Shown here: positions 1 through 5,007 of the stretch, in pieces
How the letters are laid out: every line of letters starts with the position of its first letter
Numbering within the stretch: the first letter of the stretch is position 1
Origin: Chloroflexota bacterium
Lineage (GTDB): Bacteria; Chloroflexota; Limnocylindria; Limnocylindrales; CSP1-4
Direction of reading: 5' to 3'
DNA length: 7,097 nucleotides
NCBI GenBank assembly: GCA_003157175.1
Contig: PMIQ01000042.1
Span: 3,662 to 10,758, forward strand
Translations under genes and position numbers: made by a program
The notes under the pieces: model-generated
What the model saw: the letters and a program-made list of their open reading frames with translations, nothing else
Told to the model about the DNA's origin: nothing
Database searches by the model: none

Positions 1-140
1 CTGAGAGCATCGCCCATGAAGGCCAGCCCTCGCAGAACCATGTAGCTTCCGACCGTGGCGCATACGAGCCCGACGATGGCCGACGCCACCAGCGCCCGCA
101 CGAAGAACGAATACGCGAGCGGATCTAGGACGAGGTTCAC
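1..140 (-). CDS. Metal-ion ABC transporter permease (ABC-3 / ZnuB-MntB type), N-terminal fragment
   Basis: This is the membrane component of a zinc/manganese-type ABC importer, cut by the left window edge after 46 residues. The visible part begins VNLVLDPLAYSFFVRALVAS and continues through a hydrophobic helix (about residues 12-35) to a LRGLAFMGDAL segment, which is characteristic of the ABC-3 permease family near the end of the first helices. The GTG start is chosen because it overlaps the stop of the ATPase gene as GTGA and is preceded by a strong ribosome binding site, GGAGGG on the minus strand at 147-152, with a 6-base spacer. It is the third gene of a binding protein, ATPase, permease operon and should be translationally coupled to the ATPase. 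Family assignment is secure from context plus sequence. Metal specificity cannot be read from this fragment. Confidence 0.88.
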   Translation of the reverse strand, partial: MNLVLDPLAYSFFVRALVASAIVGLVCATVGSYMVLRGLAFMGDAL

Positions 141-1078
141 GGCCGACCCTCCGGGTGATCCTCGTGGAAATGCCGTTCGGCGCCGGCAGGATCGTCGTGA
201 TGGTGCGAGTCATCCAGGATGCCCAGATTGTCGCCCAGCACGAGGAGATGGCCGCCGTAGGTCTGCGACAGGATTTCCGGGTTGGTAAGCAGCGCCGCCG
301 GCCCGGATGCGATGATCCGGCGGTTCACAGCCACGATCGACTCGAAGTGCCTCACCGCTGCGCCCAGATCGTGCGTGGTGGCTACGACCGCCTTGCCCTT
401 CTCCGCCTCCGCGGCGAGGAGCGCCATGATGGCCTCCTGCGTGGGCACGTCCACGCCGGTGACGGGCTCATCGAGCAGGTACAGGTCCACCTCGGCGGCC
501 ATCGCTCGGGCCAGGAAGGCGCGGCGGCGCTGACCGCCCGACAGCGCCCCGATCGGCGTCCGAGCTCGGTCCAGCATCCCGACGCGATCCAGCGCCGCCT
601 CCACGGCCTCGTGATCGGCATGTCCAGGCTGGCGCAGCGGCCCCAGGCGCGGATAGCGGCCCATCATCGCCACGTTCCAGACGTTGACCGGGAACGACCA
701 ATCGACGAGCTCGGCCTGGGGCACGTAAGCCACGCGGTGAGCCTCGCGACCCGCGGCGGCGCCGAGCACCTCGACGCTGCCGGTCCAGGGCTTGAGGACC
801 CCGGCGATGAGCTTGAGCAGCGTGGATTTGCCGCCGCCGTTTGGCCCCACGACGGCCACAAGGGCCCCGACGGGGATCTCCAGATCCACGCACTCGAGCG
901 CGATGCGCTCTCCGTACCCGGCCGTGACCCCCTCGAGGCGGATCGCCGGAGCCGGCGCCCCGACCGACTCCATGCGCCCGCCGATGTTCGAGCCTAGAGC
1001 GTCGGGAGCGTAGTGCGCGGTTTCCGCGGCGGTGCCGGCCACGGTTTCCGCCGCCGAAGCACTCATCGGACCGCCCAT
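137..1078 (-). CDS. Metal-ion ABC transporter ATP-binding protein (ZnuC/MntA-like) with His-rich C-terminal tail
   Basis: This is the nucleotide-binding subunit (313 residues) that powers import of a divalent metal from the inner face of the membrane. All ABC motifs are intact: A-loop Tyr55 (GYGE), Walker A GPNGGGKST at 78-86, Q-loop Gln121 (VPQAE), signature LSGGQ at 179-183, Walker B LYLLDEP at 199-205 and H-loop TTHD at 234-237. The YGGHLLVLG stretch near the C-terminus is typical of zinc/manganese ABC ATPases. I start it at ATG 1078, which overlaps the TGA of the binding-protein gene (ATGA). ATG 1066 is possible, and the frame is also open further upstream, inside the neighbouring gene. 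About 40 residues precede the ABC core, more than usual. The last 25 residues are unusual: six His and several Asp/Glu (DDSHHHDD, then ERHFHEDH), resembling a metal-binding tail. Zinc versus manganese is not settled. Confidence 0.95.
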   Translation of the reverse strand: MGGPMSASAAETVAGTAAETAHYAPDALGSNIGGRMESVGAPAPAIRLEGVTAGYGERIALECVDLEIPVGALVAVVGPNGGGKSTLLKLIAGVLKPWTGSVEVLGAAAGREAHRVAYVPQAELVDWSFPVNVWNVAMMGRYPRLGPLRQPGHADHEAVEAALDRVGMLDRARTPIGALSGGQRRRAFLARAMAAEVDLYLLDEPVTGVDVPTQEAIMALLAAEAEKGKAVVATTHDLGAAVRHFESIVAVNRRIIASGPAALLTNPEILSQTYGGHLLVLGDNLGILDDSHHHDDPAGAERHFHEDHPEGRP

Positions 1079-1983
1079 CAGCTCAGCGCCCCGACGAGCT
1101 GGGTGGTGTCCCAGCGGATGACCGCGTCGTAGCTGCTTGTCGGCGGGTCGCCCAGCGCGTCGTCGTAGAGGTTGGCCACGACCTTGCAATTCGCCTCCGA
1201 CGCCAGCTGATCGACGAGCTTGGTGGGGAATTGGGCCTCGCTGAAGATGGCCTTCACTCCTGCGTTCTTTATGGCCGTGATGAGCTGGGCCGTGTAGCCG
1301 GCGCTCGGATCCTGACCGGGAGCCTCCACGGCGACGCCGACGATCGTAATGCCGTACTCGCGAGCGTAATAGGGAAAGGCGTCATGGAAGGTGACGAGCT
1401 TCCGATTCGCCTCGGGGATCGTCGCGACCTGGGTCCGGACCCAGGCGTCGAGGGTTTCGAGTTGCTGCTTGTAGGCGGCCGCCTGGGTCTCATACGTCGC
1501 GGCGTGGGGCGGATCTGCCGACCCGAGGGCCTGCGCGATCCGATCCACGTACAACTCGGCGTATTTGACGTCCATCCACAGATGCGGATTCTCCGTGGCC
1601 GAGGTCTCGCCGGGCAGCAGCGTCACGCCCGGCAGGTCGACCCCGAGCTGGAGCAGCGGCGTTCCGGTGGCCGCGGCGTTGGTGATCGTCTTGGAGAGCC
1701 AGTCGTCCAGGCCGAGCCCGTTCATGACCAGCAGCTTCGCGCTGCTGACGGTGCGCACGTCGGCCGGTCGGGGCTCGAAGGTGTGGACGTCGGCGTTCTT
1801 GGGCACGATGCTGGTGACGGAAACAAGGTCGCCGCCGACGTTCGAGACCAGATCCGCGAAAACCGTCGTGGTCGTCACCACGGTCAGTTTGCCGTTGGAG
1901 CCGCCGCTCGTCGACGGACCGGCGCATCCGGCCAGGAGCGTGGCCGCCGCCAGAACCATCGCCATTGTGCGACTGAGTCTCAC
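1078..1983 (-). CDS. Metal-ion ABC transporter substrate-binding lipoprotein (TroA/ZnuA/MntC family)
   Basis: This cell-surface lipoprotein (301 residues) captures a divalent metal and delivers it to the permease encoded two genes downstream. It has a basic N-terminus, a hydrophobic core and the lipobox LAGC with Cys20 as the lipidated residue, followed by a Ser/Gly linker. Cluster A-I ligands are visible: His67 (DVHTFEP), His134 (NPHLWMD), His200 (FHDAFPYYA) and an Asp at 274 or 275 (NLYDDALG). In this family a His at the third position, as here, is usual in zinc-type and TroA proteins, whereas many manganese proteins carry Glu; this favours zinc without proving it. The His-rich loop of classic ZnuA is absent. 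The start is GTG, with AGGGG 7 bases upstream, and gives the right signal-peptide length. ATG codons at residues 7 and 9 are weaker choices. It is the first gene of the operon. Confidence 0.95.
   Translation of the reverse strand: MRLSRTMAMVLAAATLLAGCAGPSTSGGSNGKLTVVTTTTVFADLVSNVGGDLVSVTSIVPKNADVHTFEPRPADVRTVSSAKLLVMNGLGLDDWLSKTITNAAATGTPLLQLGVDLPGVTLLPGETSATENPHLWMDVKYAELYVDRIAQALGSADPPHAATYETQAAAYKQQLETLDAWVRTQVATIPEANRKLVTFHDAFPYYAREYGITIVGVAVEAPGQDPSAGYTAQLITAIKNAGVKAIFSEAQFPTKLVDQLASEANCKVVANLYDDALGDPPTSSYDAVIRWDTTQLVGALS
1967..1983. promoter_or_regulatory. Candidate operator O1 overlapping the start codon of the metal-binding protein gene
   Basis: The plus strand reads GTGCGACTGAGTCTCAC, a dyad in which 7 of 8 base pairs match around a central G. 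It ends exactly on the GTG start codon of the lipoprotein gene (minus strand). A near copy lies in opposite orientation at the promoter: 1968-1984 and 2034-2050 match at 16 of 17 positions. Dyad symmetry plus duplication is what a dimeric repressor site would show. I do not recognise it as a consensus Zur, MntR or DtxR box. Confidence 0.5.
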
Positions 1984-2022
1984 TGTGGAACCCCTGCTCA
2001 GATCTCGTCTCCGCCGGGGCGA

Positions 2023-2051
2023 ACGATAGCACTAGTGAGATTCAGTCGCAA
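2023..2051 (-). promoter_or_regulatory. Probable sigma-70-type promoter of the metal-transport operon
   Basis: On the minus strand TTGCGA (2046-2051) and TATCGT (2023-2028) are separated by exactly 17 bases, each matching 4 of 6 consensus positions. Transcription would begin near 2016, leaving a leader of about 33 bases that includes the AGGGG ribosome binding site of the lipoprotein gene. The operator-like repeats overlap this element. Confidence 0.45.
2035..2051. promoter_or_regulatory. Candidate operator O2 overlapping the -35 box of the metal-transport operon
   Basis: The plus strand reads GTGAGATTCAGTCGCAA, the inverted near-identical partner of the site at 1967-1983, with weaker internal symmetry of its own (5 of 8 pairs). 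It covers the proposed -35 hexamer and most of the spacer, so a bound repressor would block RNA polymerase. The centre-to-centre distance to the other copy is 68 bp. Confidence 0.5.
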
Positions 2052-2090
2052 CTACCGCGGCCAGGTGGCGAGCGGCTTCACCTGCGTCGG

Positions 2091-2107
2091 GGCCGCGCGG
2101 CGCGGCC
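2091..2107. terminator. GC-only palindrome downstream of the LUD gene, possible terminator
   Basis: GGCCGCGCGGCGCGGCC is a perfect 17-bp palindrome that can fold as a 7-bp stem with a 3-base loop. It lies 25 bases beyond the stop codon of the LUD gene and before the metal operon promoter. No T-tract follows on the minus strand, so intrinsic termination is uncertain. A GC-rich run could also form it by chance. Confidence 0.3.
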
Positions 2108-2131
2108 GGCGATCCCTTGCGCTCCCGGCGC

Positions 2132-2785
2132 TCAGACCCCGATCGCAGCCCGCACGAGGATTACCGTGGTTCGACCGGGGGCGGCTTCGGCGTTGACCAC
2201 GAGAAGCTTGTTGATCGCACTATGCCGGCCGAATGCCGTCTGCATCTTGGCGTCCTCGATCGGATAGGAGTACTCCTCGATCCTTCGGAAAGCCGTGGCC
2301 AGGTCGGGAACGACCTTCTGCGCACCGACCACCAGGATCACGCGACCCGCGCCGAATCCAATCGGCCCGAGCTGGCTACCGAACGCCGAAGCGACCACCA
2401 TCTTGCCATCCTCGGTCACGGCGGCGACGCTGTTGATCTGGAAGTCGGGCGCAGCTCCGAGCTTGCGAATCTCGCGCATCTGCGTCGCCCGATCCATGGA
2501 ACGAGTTCGGGGGCGAATTGCGTCGTAGCGGCCGCTCTTCTCGATGACTTCGGTCACGCCGATCTGATCGAGCGTCGCCGAAGCGCCCTCGCCAACCTCG
2601 GCACCTTCCGGCACCAGGCTGAGCAGGAGGTCGCGGGCCTGGGCGGCGTCATCGACGATTCGGACATCGATCCCGTGAGCGCGCAGCGCCTCGGCGGCCC
2701 GCTCGACAGCTGCCCCGCCCGCCACGCTGGCGAACGCCTCGTTGACCGGCAAGCGCTCGATCGGCTTGTTCTCTGTGATGGTCAT
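2132..2785 (-). CDS. Stand-alone LUD-domain protein (LutC/YkgG family)
   Basis: This 217-residue protein has a single LUD domain (the DUF162/YkgG family). The hallmarks are VPEGAEVGEGASATLDQIGV at 58-77, the segment INSVAAVTEDGKMV at 117-130, and RVILVVGAQKVVPDLATAF at 148-166. Members include LutC, a component of the iron-sulfur LutABC lactate oxidation system, but lone LUD proteins are common and their role is mostly unknown. No lutA- or lutB-like gene is adjacent, so a lactate role cannot be assumed. There is no signal peptide or membrane segment, so it should be cytoplasmic. The ATG start is supported by AGGAAG 9 bases upstream. It is divergent from the MarR-family gene, with 177 bp between starts, which suggests shared control. 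The following metal operon on the same strand appears to have its own promoter. Confidence 0.85.
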   Translation of the reverse strand: MTITENKPIERLPVNEAFASVAGGAAVERAAEALRAHGIDVRIVDDAAQARDLLLSLVPEGAEVGEGASATLDQIGVTEVIEKSGRYDAIRPRTRSMDRATQMREIRKLGAAPDFQINSVAAVTEDGKMVVASAFGSQLGPIGFGAGRVILVVGAQKVVPDLATAFRRIEEYSYPIEDAKMQTAFGRHSAINKLLVVNAEAAPGRTTVILVRAAIGV

Positions 2786-2872
2786 GTCGATGTTCTTCCT
2801 GTCTCCACTGACGAGCGGAACCTCGCCCTCGTCGGGCTCCGTCTCGACGTGGCGACGACCATGTGGCGGTTC

Positions 2873-2900
2873 TTGTCGAGTTAGTTCCGTTCGATATGAT
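2873..2900 (+). promoter_or_regulatory. Probable promoter of the MarR-dioxygenase operon
   Basis: TTGTCG (2873-2878) and TATGAT (2895-2900) are separated by 16 bases. TATGAT matches 5 of 6 positions of the -10 consensus and stands in a local AT-rich island in otherwise GC-rich DNA. Transcription would begin near 2907, just before the palindrome at 2914-2928, giving a leader of about 55 bases. Confidence 0.5.
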
Positions 2901-2913
2901 GTATGGGTCCATC

Positions 2914-2928
2914 GTTACCCGTGGTAAC
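2914..2928. promoter_or_regulatory. Perfect palindrome, candidate MarR-family operator
   Basis: GTTACC-CGT-GGTAAC is a perfect inverted repeat with 6-bp arms and a 3-bp centre. Its size suits a winged-helix MarR dimer, and its place at the expected transcription start of the marR-like gene suits autorepression. It sits in the divergent region and so could also affect the LUD gene on the minus strand. Confidence 0.6.
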
Positions 2929-2929
2929 A

Positions 2930-2941
2930 TTGCCGAGGCAA
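2930..2941. promoter_or_regulatory. Second inverted repeat next to the MarR operator candidate
   Basis: TTGCC-GA-GGCAA has perfect 5-bp arms and begins 2 bases after the first palindrome, stopping just before the ribosome binding site of the MarR-family gene. Together with flanking GGTA (2923-2926) and TACC (2945-2948) it forms a 26-bp imperfect dyad with 9 of 13 pairs. It may be a second operator half-overlapping the first, or a leader hairpin. Confidence 0.35.
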
Positions 2942-2962
2942 CAATACCAAGGAAGATAGTGA

Positions 2963-3496
2963 ATGTCTACAGCATCTCCCGAGACGGGCACGCCCGGTGG
3001 GATGGGCCGGGTCGCGGCCCCAGCCGGCGACTCCGATTTCGCGGTTACGGCGCTGGCCGTCCAGACCGCCGCCTTCGTTGACACGTTCGAGCGCTGGGAG
3101 AGCCGGAAGGCCTTCCAGGCCGGAGCGAGCGTGCCGCGCCTGCGGCTGCTCTACGCCGTCCATTGCCTTGGGCCGCAGAAGATGGCGGATCTGGCCGATC
3201 AGCTGACCGTCACGCCTCGCAACGTGACCGCCCTCGTGGATGGGCTCGAGGCCGAGGGCCTGGTCCGGCGCGTCCCCCACTCCACCGACCGCCGGGTCAC
3301 GCTCGTCGAGCTGACCTGCAGCTCCGAGCGCGTCGCCGCCCAGTTCGAAGCCTATCAGGCTTCGATTGCCGGCCTTTTCGATGCGCTGACCGCCGAGGAC
3401 CGGCGCACGCTTCTCCGGCTGCTCACGACGCTCCACGACCGAATGCAGGCCGAGGCCGGTTGCCCGACCGCGGCCACGGTGCTTCCCGGTGCCTGA
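2963..3496 (+). CDS. MarR-family winged-helix transcriptional regulator
   Basis: This is a 177-residue DNA-binding regulator, expected to act as a dimer whose binding is released by a small ligand or oxidant. The N-terminal 25 residues look disordered. A dimerisation helix follows (about 26-50). The helix-turn-helix spans KMADLADQLTVTPRNVTALV (73-92), followed by a recognition-helix end GLEAEGLVRR and a wing carrying the family DRR motif at 109-111. C-terminal helices (122-165) complete the dimer interface. Cysteines are at 68, 119 and 167; whether any is redox-active cannot be told. The ATG start has AAGGA about 9 bases upstream. The gene overlaps the next one by 8 bp, so it probably controls the dioxygenase and itself. 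Palindromes just upstream support autoregulation. The family is clear; the ligand is unknown. Confidence 0.92.
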   Translation: MSTASPETGTPGGMGRVAAPAGDSDFAVTALAVQTAAFVDTFERWESRKAFQAGASVPRLRLLYAVHCLGPQKMADLADQLTVTPRNVTALVDGLEAEGLVRRVPHSTDRRVTLVELTCSSERVAAQFEAYQASIAGLFDALTAEDRRTLLRLLTTLHDRMQAEAGCPTAATVLPGA

Positions 3497-4346
3497 TTCG
3501 AACAAGCCATCCGCCGCTCCGGCCGCGACCGCCACGGGACCTGCGACCGAGCAGCCAGAGGCGTCTCAACCCGGCCGCATGCCGGCCCTCTATCTCGGCC
3601 ATGGCGCGCCGACGCTGCTCGACGACGAGACGTGGCCGGTCGAGCTCGCGGCCTGGGCCAGGGCACTGCCACGGCCCCGGGCCATCCTGACCGTCAGCGC
3701 CCACTGGCAGTCGGCGCCGCTGACGCTCGGGGCCACCACGCCGACGCCTCTCGTCTACGACTTCTACGGCTTCCCCGAGCGTTACTACCGCGTCCGTTAC
3801 GACTCCCCCGGCGCGCCCGATCTCGCGGCTCGGGTCAAGGCCCTGATGCCGCCCGGCGAAGAAGTGGCGGAGCGGCCGGACCGCGGCCTGGACCACGGCG
3901 CTTACATACCGCTTATCCCGATGTACCCGGAGGCCGACATCCCGGTCCTCCAGGTCTCGATGCCCGACCTGGCGCCGGCGCACCTCTTCGAGCTAGGTCG
4001 GAGGCTTTCCCCGCTGCGCGACGAGGGCGTGCTGATCATGGGCAGCGGGTTCATGACCCACGGCCTGCCATTCGTCCACGAGTACTGGGACGGCCGGCCG
4101 GGCGCCCCCGAATGGTCGGTTGAGTTCGATCTCTGGGCCGCCGAGACCCTCCGCCGCGGCGACCTCGACGCCCTCTTCGACTTTCGCAATCGAGCGCCCG
4201 GGATGCCGTACGCTCATCCAACGGTCGAGCATTTCGCGCCGCTCTTCGTCGCCCTGGGCGCGGCCACCAAGCCCGGCGAGGCGCCCCGGTTCACGATCGA
4301 GGGCTACTGGCTCGGTCTGGCCAAGCGCTCCTTCCAGGTTCGCTGA
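3489..4346 (+). CDS. LigB-type extradiol ring-cleavage dioxygenase (4,5-DOPA dioxygenase / YgiD family)
   Basis: This cytoplasmic metal-dependent enzyme (up to 285 residues) belongs to the class III extradiol family whose plant and bacterial members open the ring of L-DOPA; the true substrate here is unknown. Diagnostic segments are MPALYLGHGAP (31-41), TVSAHW (68-73), YDFYGFPERYY (90-100), RGLDHGAY (132-139), PVLQVSMPD (152-160), LIMGSGFMTHGL (182-193) and AHPTVEHFAPLF (242-253). Conserved histidines are His38, His72, His136, His191, His243 and His248; the metal site is expected to use His38, His72 and His191. The GTG start at 3489 overlaps the end of the regulator gene by 8 bp, has no clear ribosome binding site and adds 30 Ala/Pro-rich residues. 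ATG 3579 would give 255 residues, closer to the family norm, but also lacks a good site. Co-transcription with the MarR gene is very likely. Confidence 0.9.
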   Translation: MPDSNKPSAAPAATATGPATEQPEASQPGRMPALYLGHGAPTLLDDETWPVELAAWARALPRPRAILTVSAHWQSAPLTLGATTPTPLVYDFYGFPERYYRVRYDSPGAPDLAARVKALMPPGEEVAERPDRGLDHGAYIPLIPMYPEADIPVLQVSMPDLAPAHLFELGRRLSPLRDEGVLIMGSGFMTHGLPFVHEYWDGRPGAPEWSVEFDLWAAETLRRGDLDALFDFRNRAPGMPYAHPTVEHFAPLFVALGAATKPGEAPRFTIEGYWLGLAKRSFQVR

Positions 4347-4393
4347 GGGCGTCGGCCGATCGATCGATCTGGCTGCGGGCCGGCGGCACTCGG

Positions 4394-4478
4394 CTACGGT
4401 TCGGCCAGAACCCCCGGGAAGTAGCGCTCGGCACATTCGGGACAGATGCCGTGGCTGAACTGCGCGCTCGACCGCTCT
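4394..4478 (-). pseudogene. C-terminal scrap of a PAS/response-regulator-type signalling protein
   Basis: Directly after the mscL stop codon, in another minus-strand frame, the sequence reads EERSSAQFSHGICPECAERYFPG and a few more residues, then TAG at 4394-4396. The FSHGICPEC...YP ending is a recurrent C-terminus of bacterial PAS, GGDEF and response-regulator-linked proteins, where it normally follows a CxxCK.IRDD.G.W segment and a short helix ending in S-E-R. Nothing upstream in this frame belongs to such a protein: it runs into mscL as a shadow reading, and there is no start codon or ribosome binding site nearby. I read it as a remnant left when most of a gene was lost next to mscL. A chance match over about 20 residues is unlikely but cannot be excluded without a database search. 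Confidence 0.5.
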
Positions 4479-4877
4479 TCAGATGGCGCTGGTGCAAGCC
4501 CGGCATCTGGTGGCGTCGGCCGGAACGGCTTCCTTGCAGAACGGGCAGGTCTTGGTCGGCGGCTTGGGATCCTCGGGCGCGGCCCGCAGCAGCAGGGACG
4601 TGACCACATAGACCACCAGGGCGACGATGACGAAGGCGATGACGATGTTGATGAAGTTGCCGTAGCGGATCGCCACCTCGGTCTTTGGATCACCAGTCGC
4701 CTTGAGCACGATCTTCATTTGCGAGAAGTCCAGGTTGCCGAGAGCCATGCCGATGGGCGGCATGATGAGGTCGTTCACCAGCGAGTTGACGACGTTGCCC
4801 ATCGCCACACCAATGATCACGCCGACGGCCAGAGCCAGGGCATTGGTCTTGAGCAGGAACGCCTTGAAGCCGGACAC
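4479..4877 (-). CDS. mscL: Large-conductance mechanosensitive channel MscL with C-terminal zinc ribbon
   Basis: This inner-membrane emergency valve opens under high membrane tension during osmotic downshock and releases small solutes. The 132-residue protein has the classic N-terminal amphipathic helix and pore-lining TM1 (about 12-38; ALAVGVIIGVAMGNVVNSLV), the NDLIMPPIG motif at 35-43, a short periplasmic loop and TM2 (about 74-98). In place of the helical bundle seen in E. coli it ends in a four-cysteine ribbon, Cys111, Cys114, Cys125 and Cys128 (CPFC...CRAC), probably binding zinc; comparable tails occur in some other bacterial MscL proteins. I start at GTG 4877 because GGAGGAGGAG (minus strand, 4882-4891) lies just upstream and MSGFKAFLLK fits the family; a longer open frame to 4919 would translate that site. 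It lies downstream of the SHOCT gene on the same strand, 130 bp away. Confidence 0.95.
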   Translation of the reverse strand: MSGFKAFLLKTNALALAVGVIIGVAMGNVVNSLVNDLIMPPIGMALGNLDFSQMKIVLKATGDPKTEVAIRYGNFINIVIAFVIVALVVYVVTSLLLRAAPEDPKPPTKTCPFCKEAVPADATRCRACTSAI

Positions 4878-4881
4878 GGGA

Positions 4882-4891
4882 CTCCTCCTCC
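4882..4891 (-). promoter_or_regulatory. Strong ribosome binding site that fixes the mscL GTG start
   Basis: On the minus strand GGAGGAGGAG ends 4 bases before GTG 4877, and the leading GGAGG is 9 bases away. It rules against the upstream in-frame start at 4919, which would place this site inside the coding region. Confidence 0.8.
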
Positions 4892-4914
4892 GCTGGGACG
4901 ACAATCCGGGCGAC

Positions 4915-4926
4915 CGCACCGGTGCG
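4915..4926. promoter_or_regulatory. Perfect 12-bp palindrome in the mscL leader
   Basis: CGCACCGGTGCG lies 38 bases upstream of the mscL GTG. It could be an operator or a leader hairpin, but short GC palindromes arise often in DNA of this composition. No clear -10/-35 pair could be assigned to mscL. Confidence 0.22.
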
Positions 4927-4974
4927 CGGCGCTGGCGCTCAGGATATTCGGTGGCGAAAGGAAGTTCCCGGGGG

Positions 4975-4987
4975 GCGGACCGTCCGC
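4975..4987. terminator. GC hairpin between the SHOCT gene and mscL
   Basis: GCGGAC-C-GTCCGC (plus strand) is a perfect 13-bp inverted repeat located 20 bases past the SHOCT-gene stop. A second, smaller stem is formed by GGGCC and GGCCC immediately after that stop. The minus strand continues with a run of C, not T, so it may attenuate read-through into mscL rather than act as a classic terminator. Confidence 0.28.
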
Positions 4988-5007
4988 TGGGCCTCGGATC
5001 AGGGCCC

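Noticed and set aside
155..997. Long plus-strand open frame opposite the ABC ATPase gene
   Set aside because: It is antisense to a gene with every ABC motif, has an Arg/His-rich composition typical of reverse-strand reading in GC-rich DNA, and shows no recognisable domain.
1079..1189. Longer N-terminus for the ABC ATPase
   Set aside because: It would lie entirely inside the lipoprotein gene and is Arg-rich without family similarity; the ATGA overlap at 1078 is a standard operon junction.
1984..2131. Riboswitch in the metal operon leader
   Set aside because: The predicted leader is only about 33 bases, too short for an aptamer, and the inverted repeat lies mostly outside the transcript.
1231..2196. 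Long plus-strand open frame opposite the metal-binding lipoprotein gene
   Set aside because: It mirrors the codon structure of the real gene, runs through the promoter region and into the next gene, and has no domain or ribosome binding site.
2915..3535. Minus-strand open frame opposite the MarR-family gene
   Set aside because: It is the complement of a clear MarR domain, and its low-complexity product matches no family I recognise.
4347..4393. Terminator or repeat between the dioxygenase and mscL regions, including GATCGATCGATC
   Set aside because: The GATC run is a simple short tandem with no stem plus T-tract; a 5-bp stem at 4398-4412 is too weak to call.
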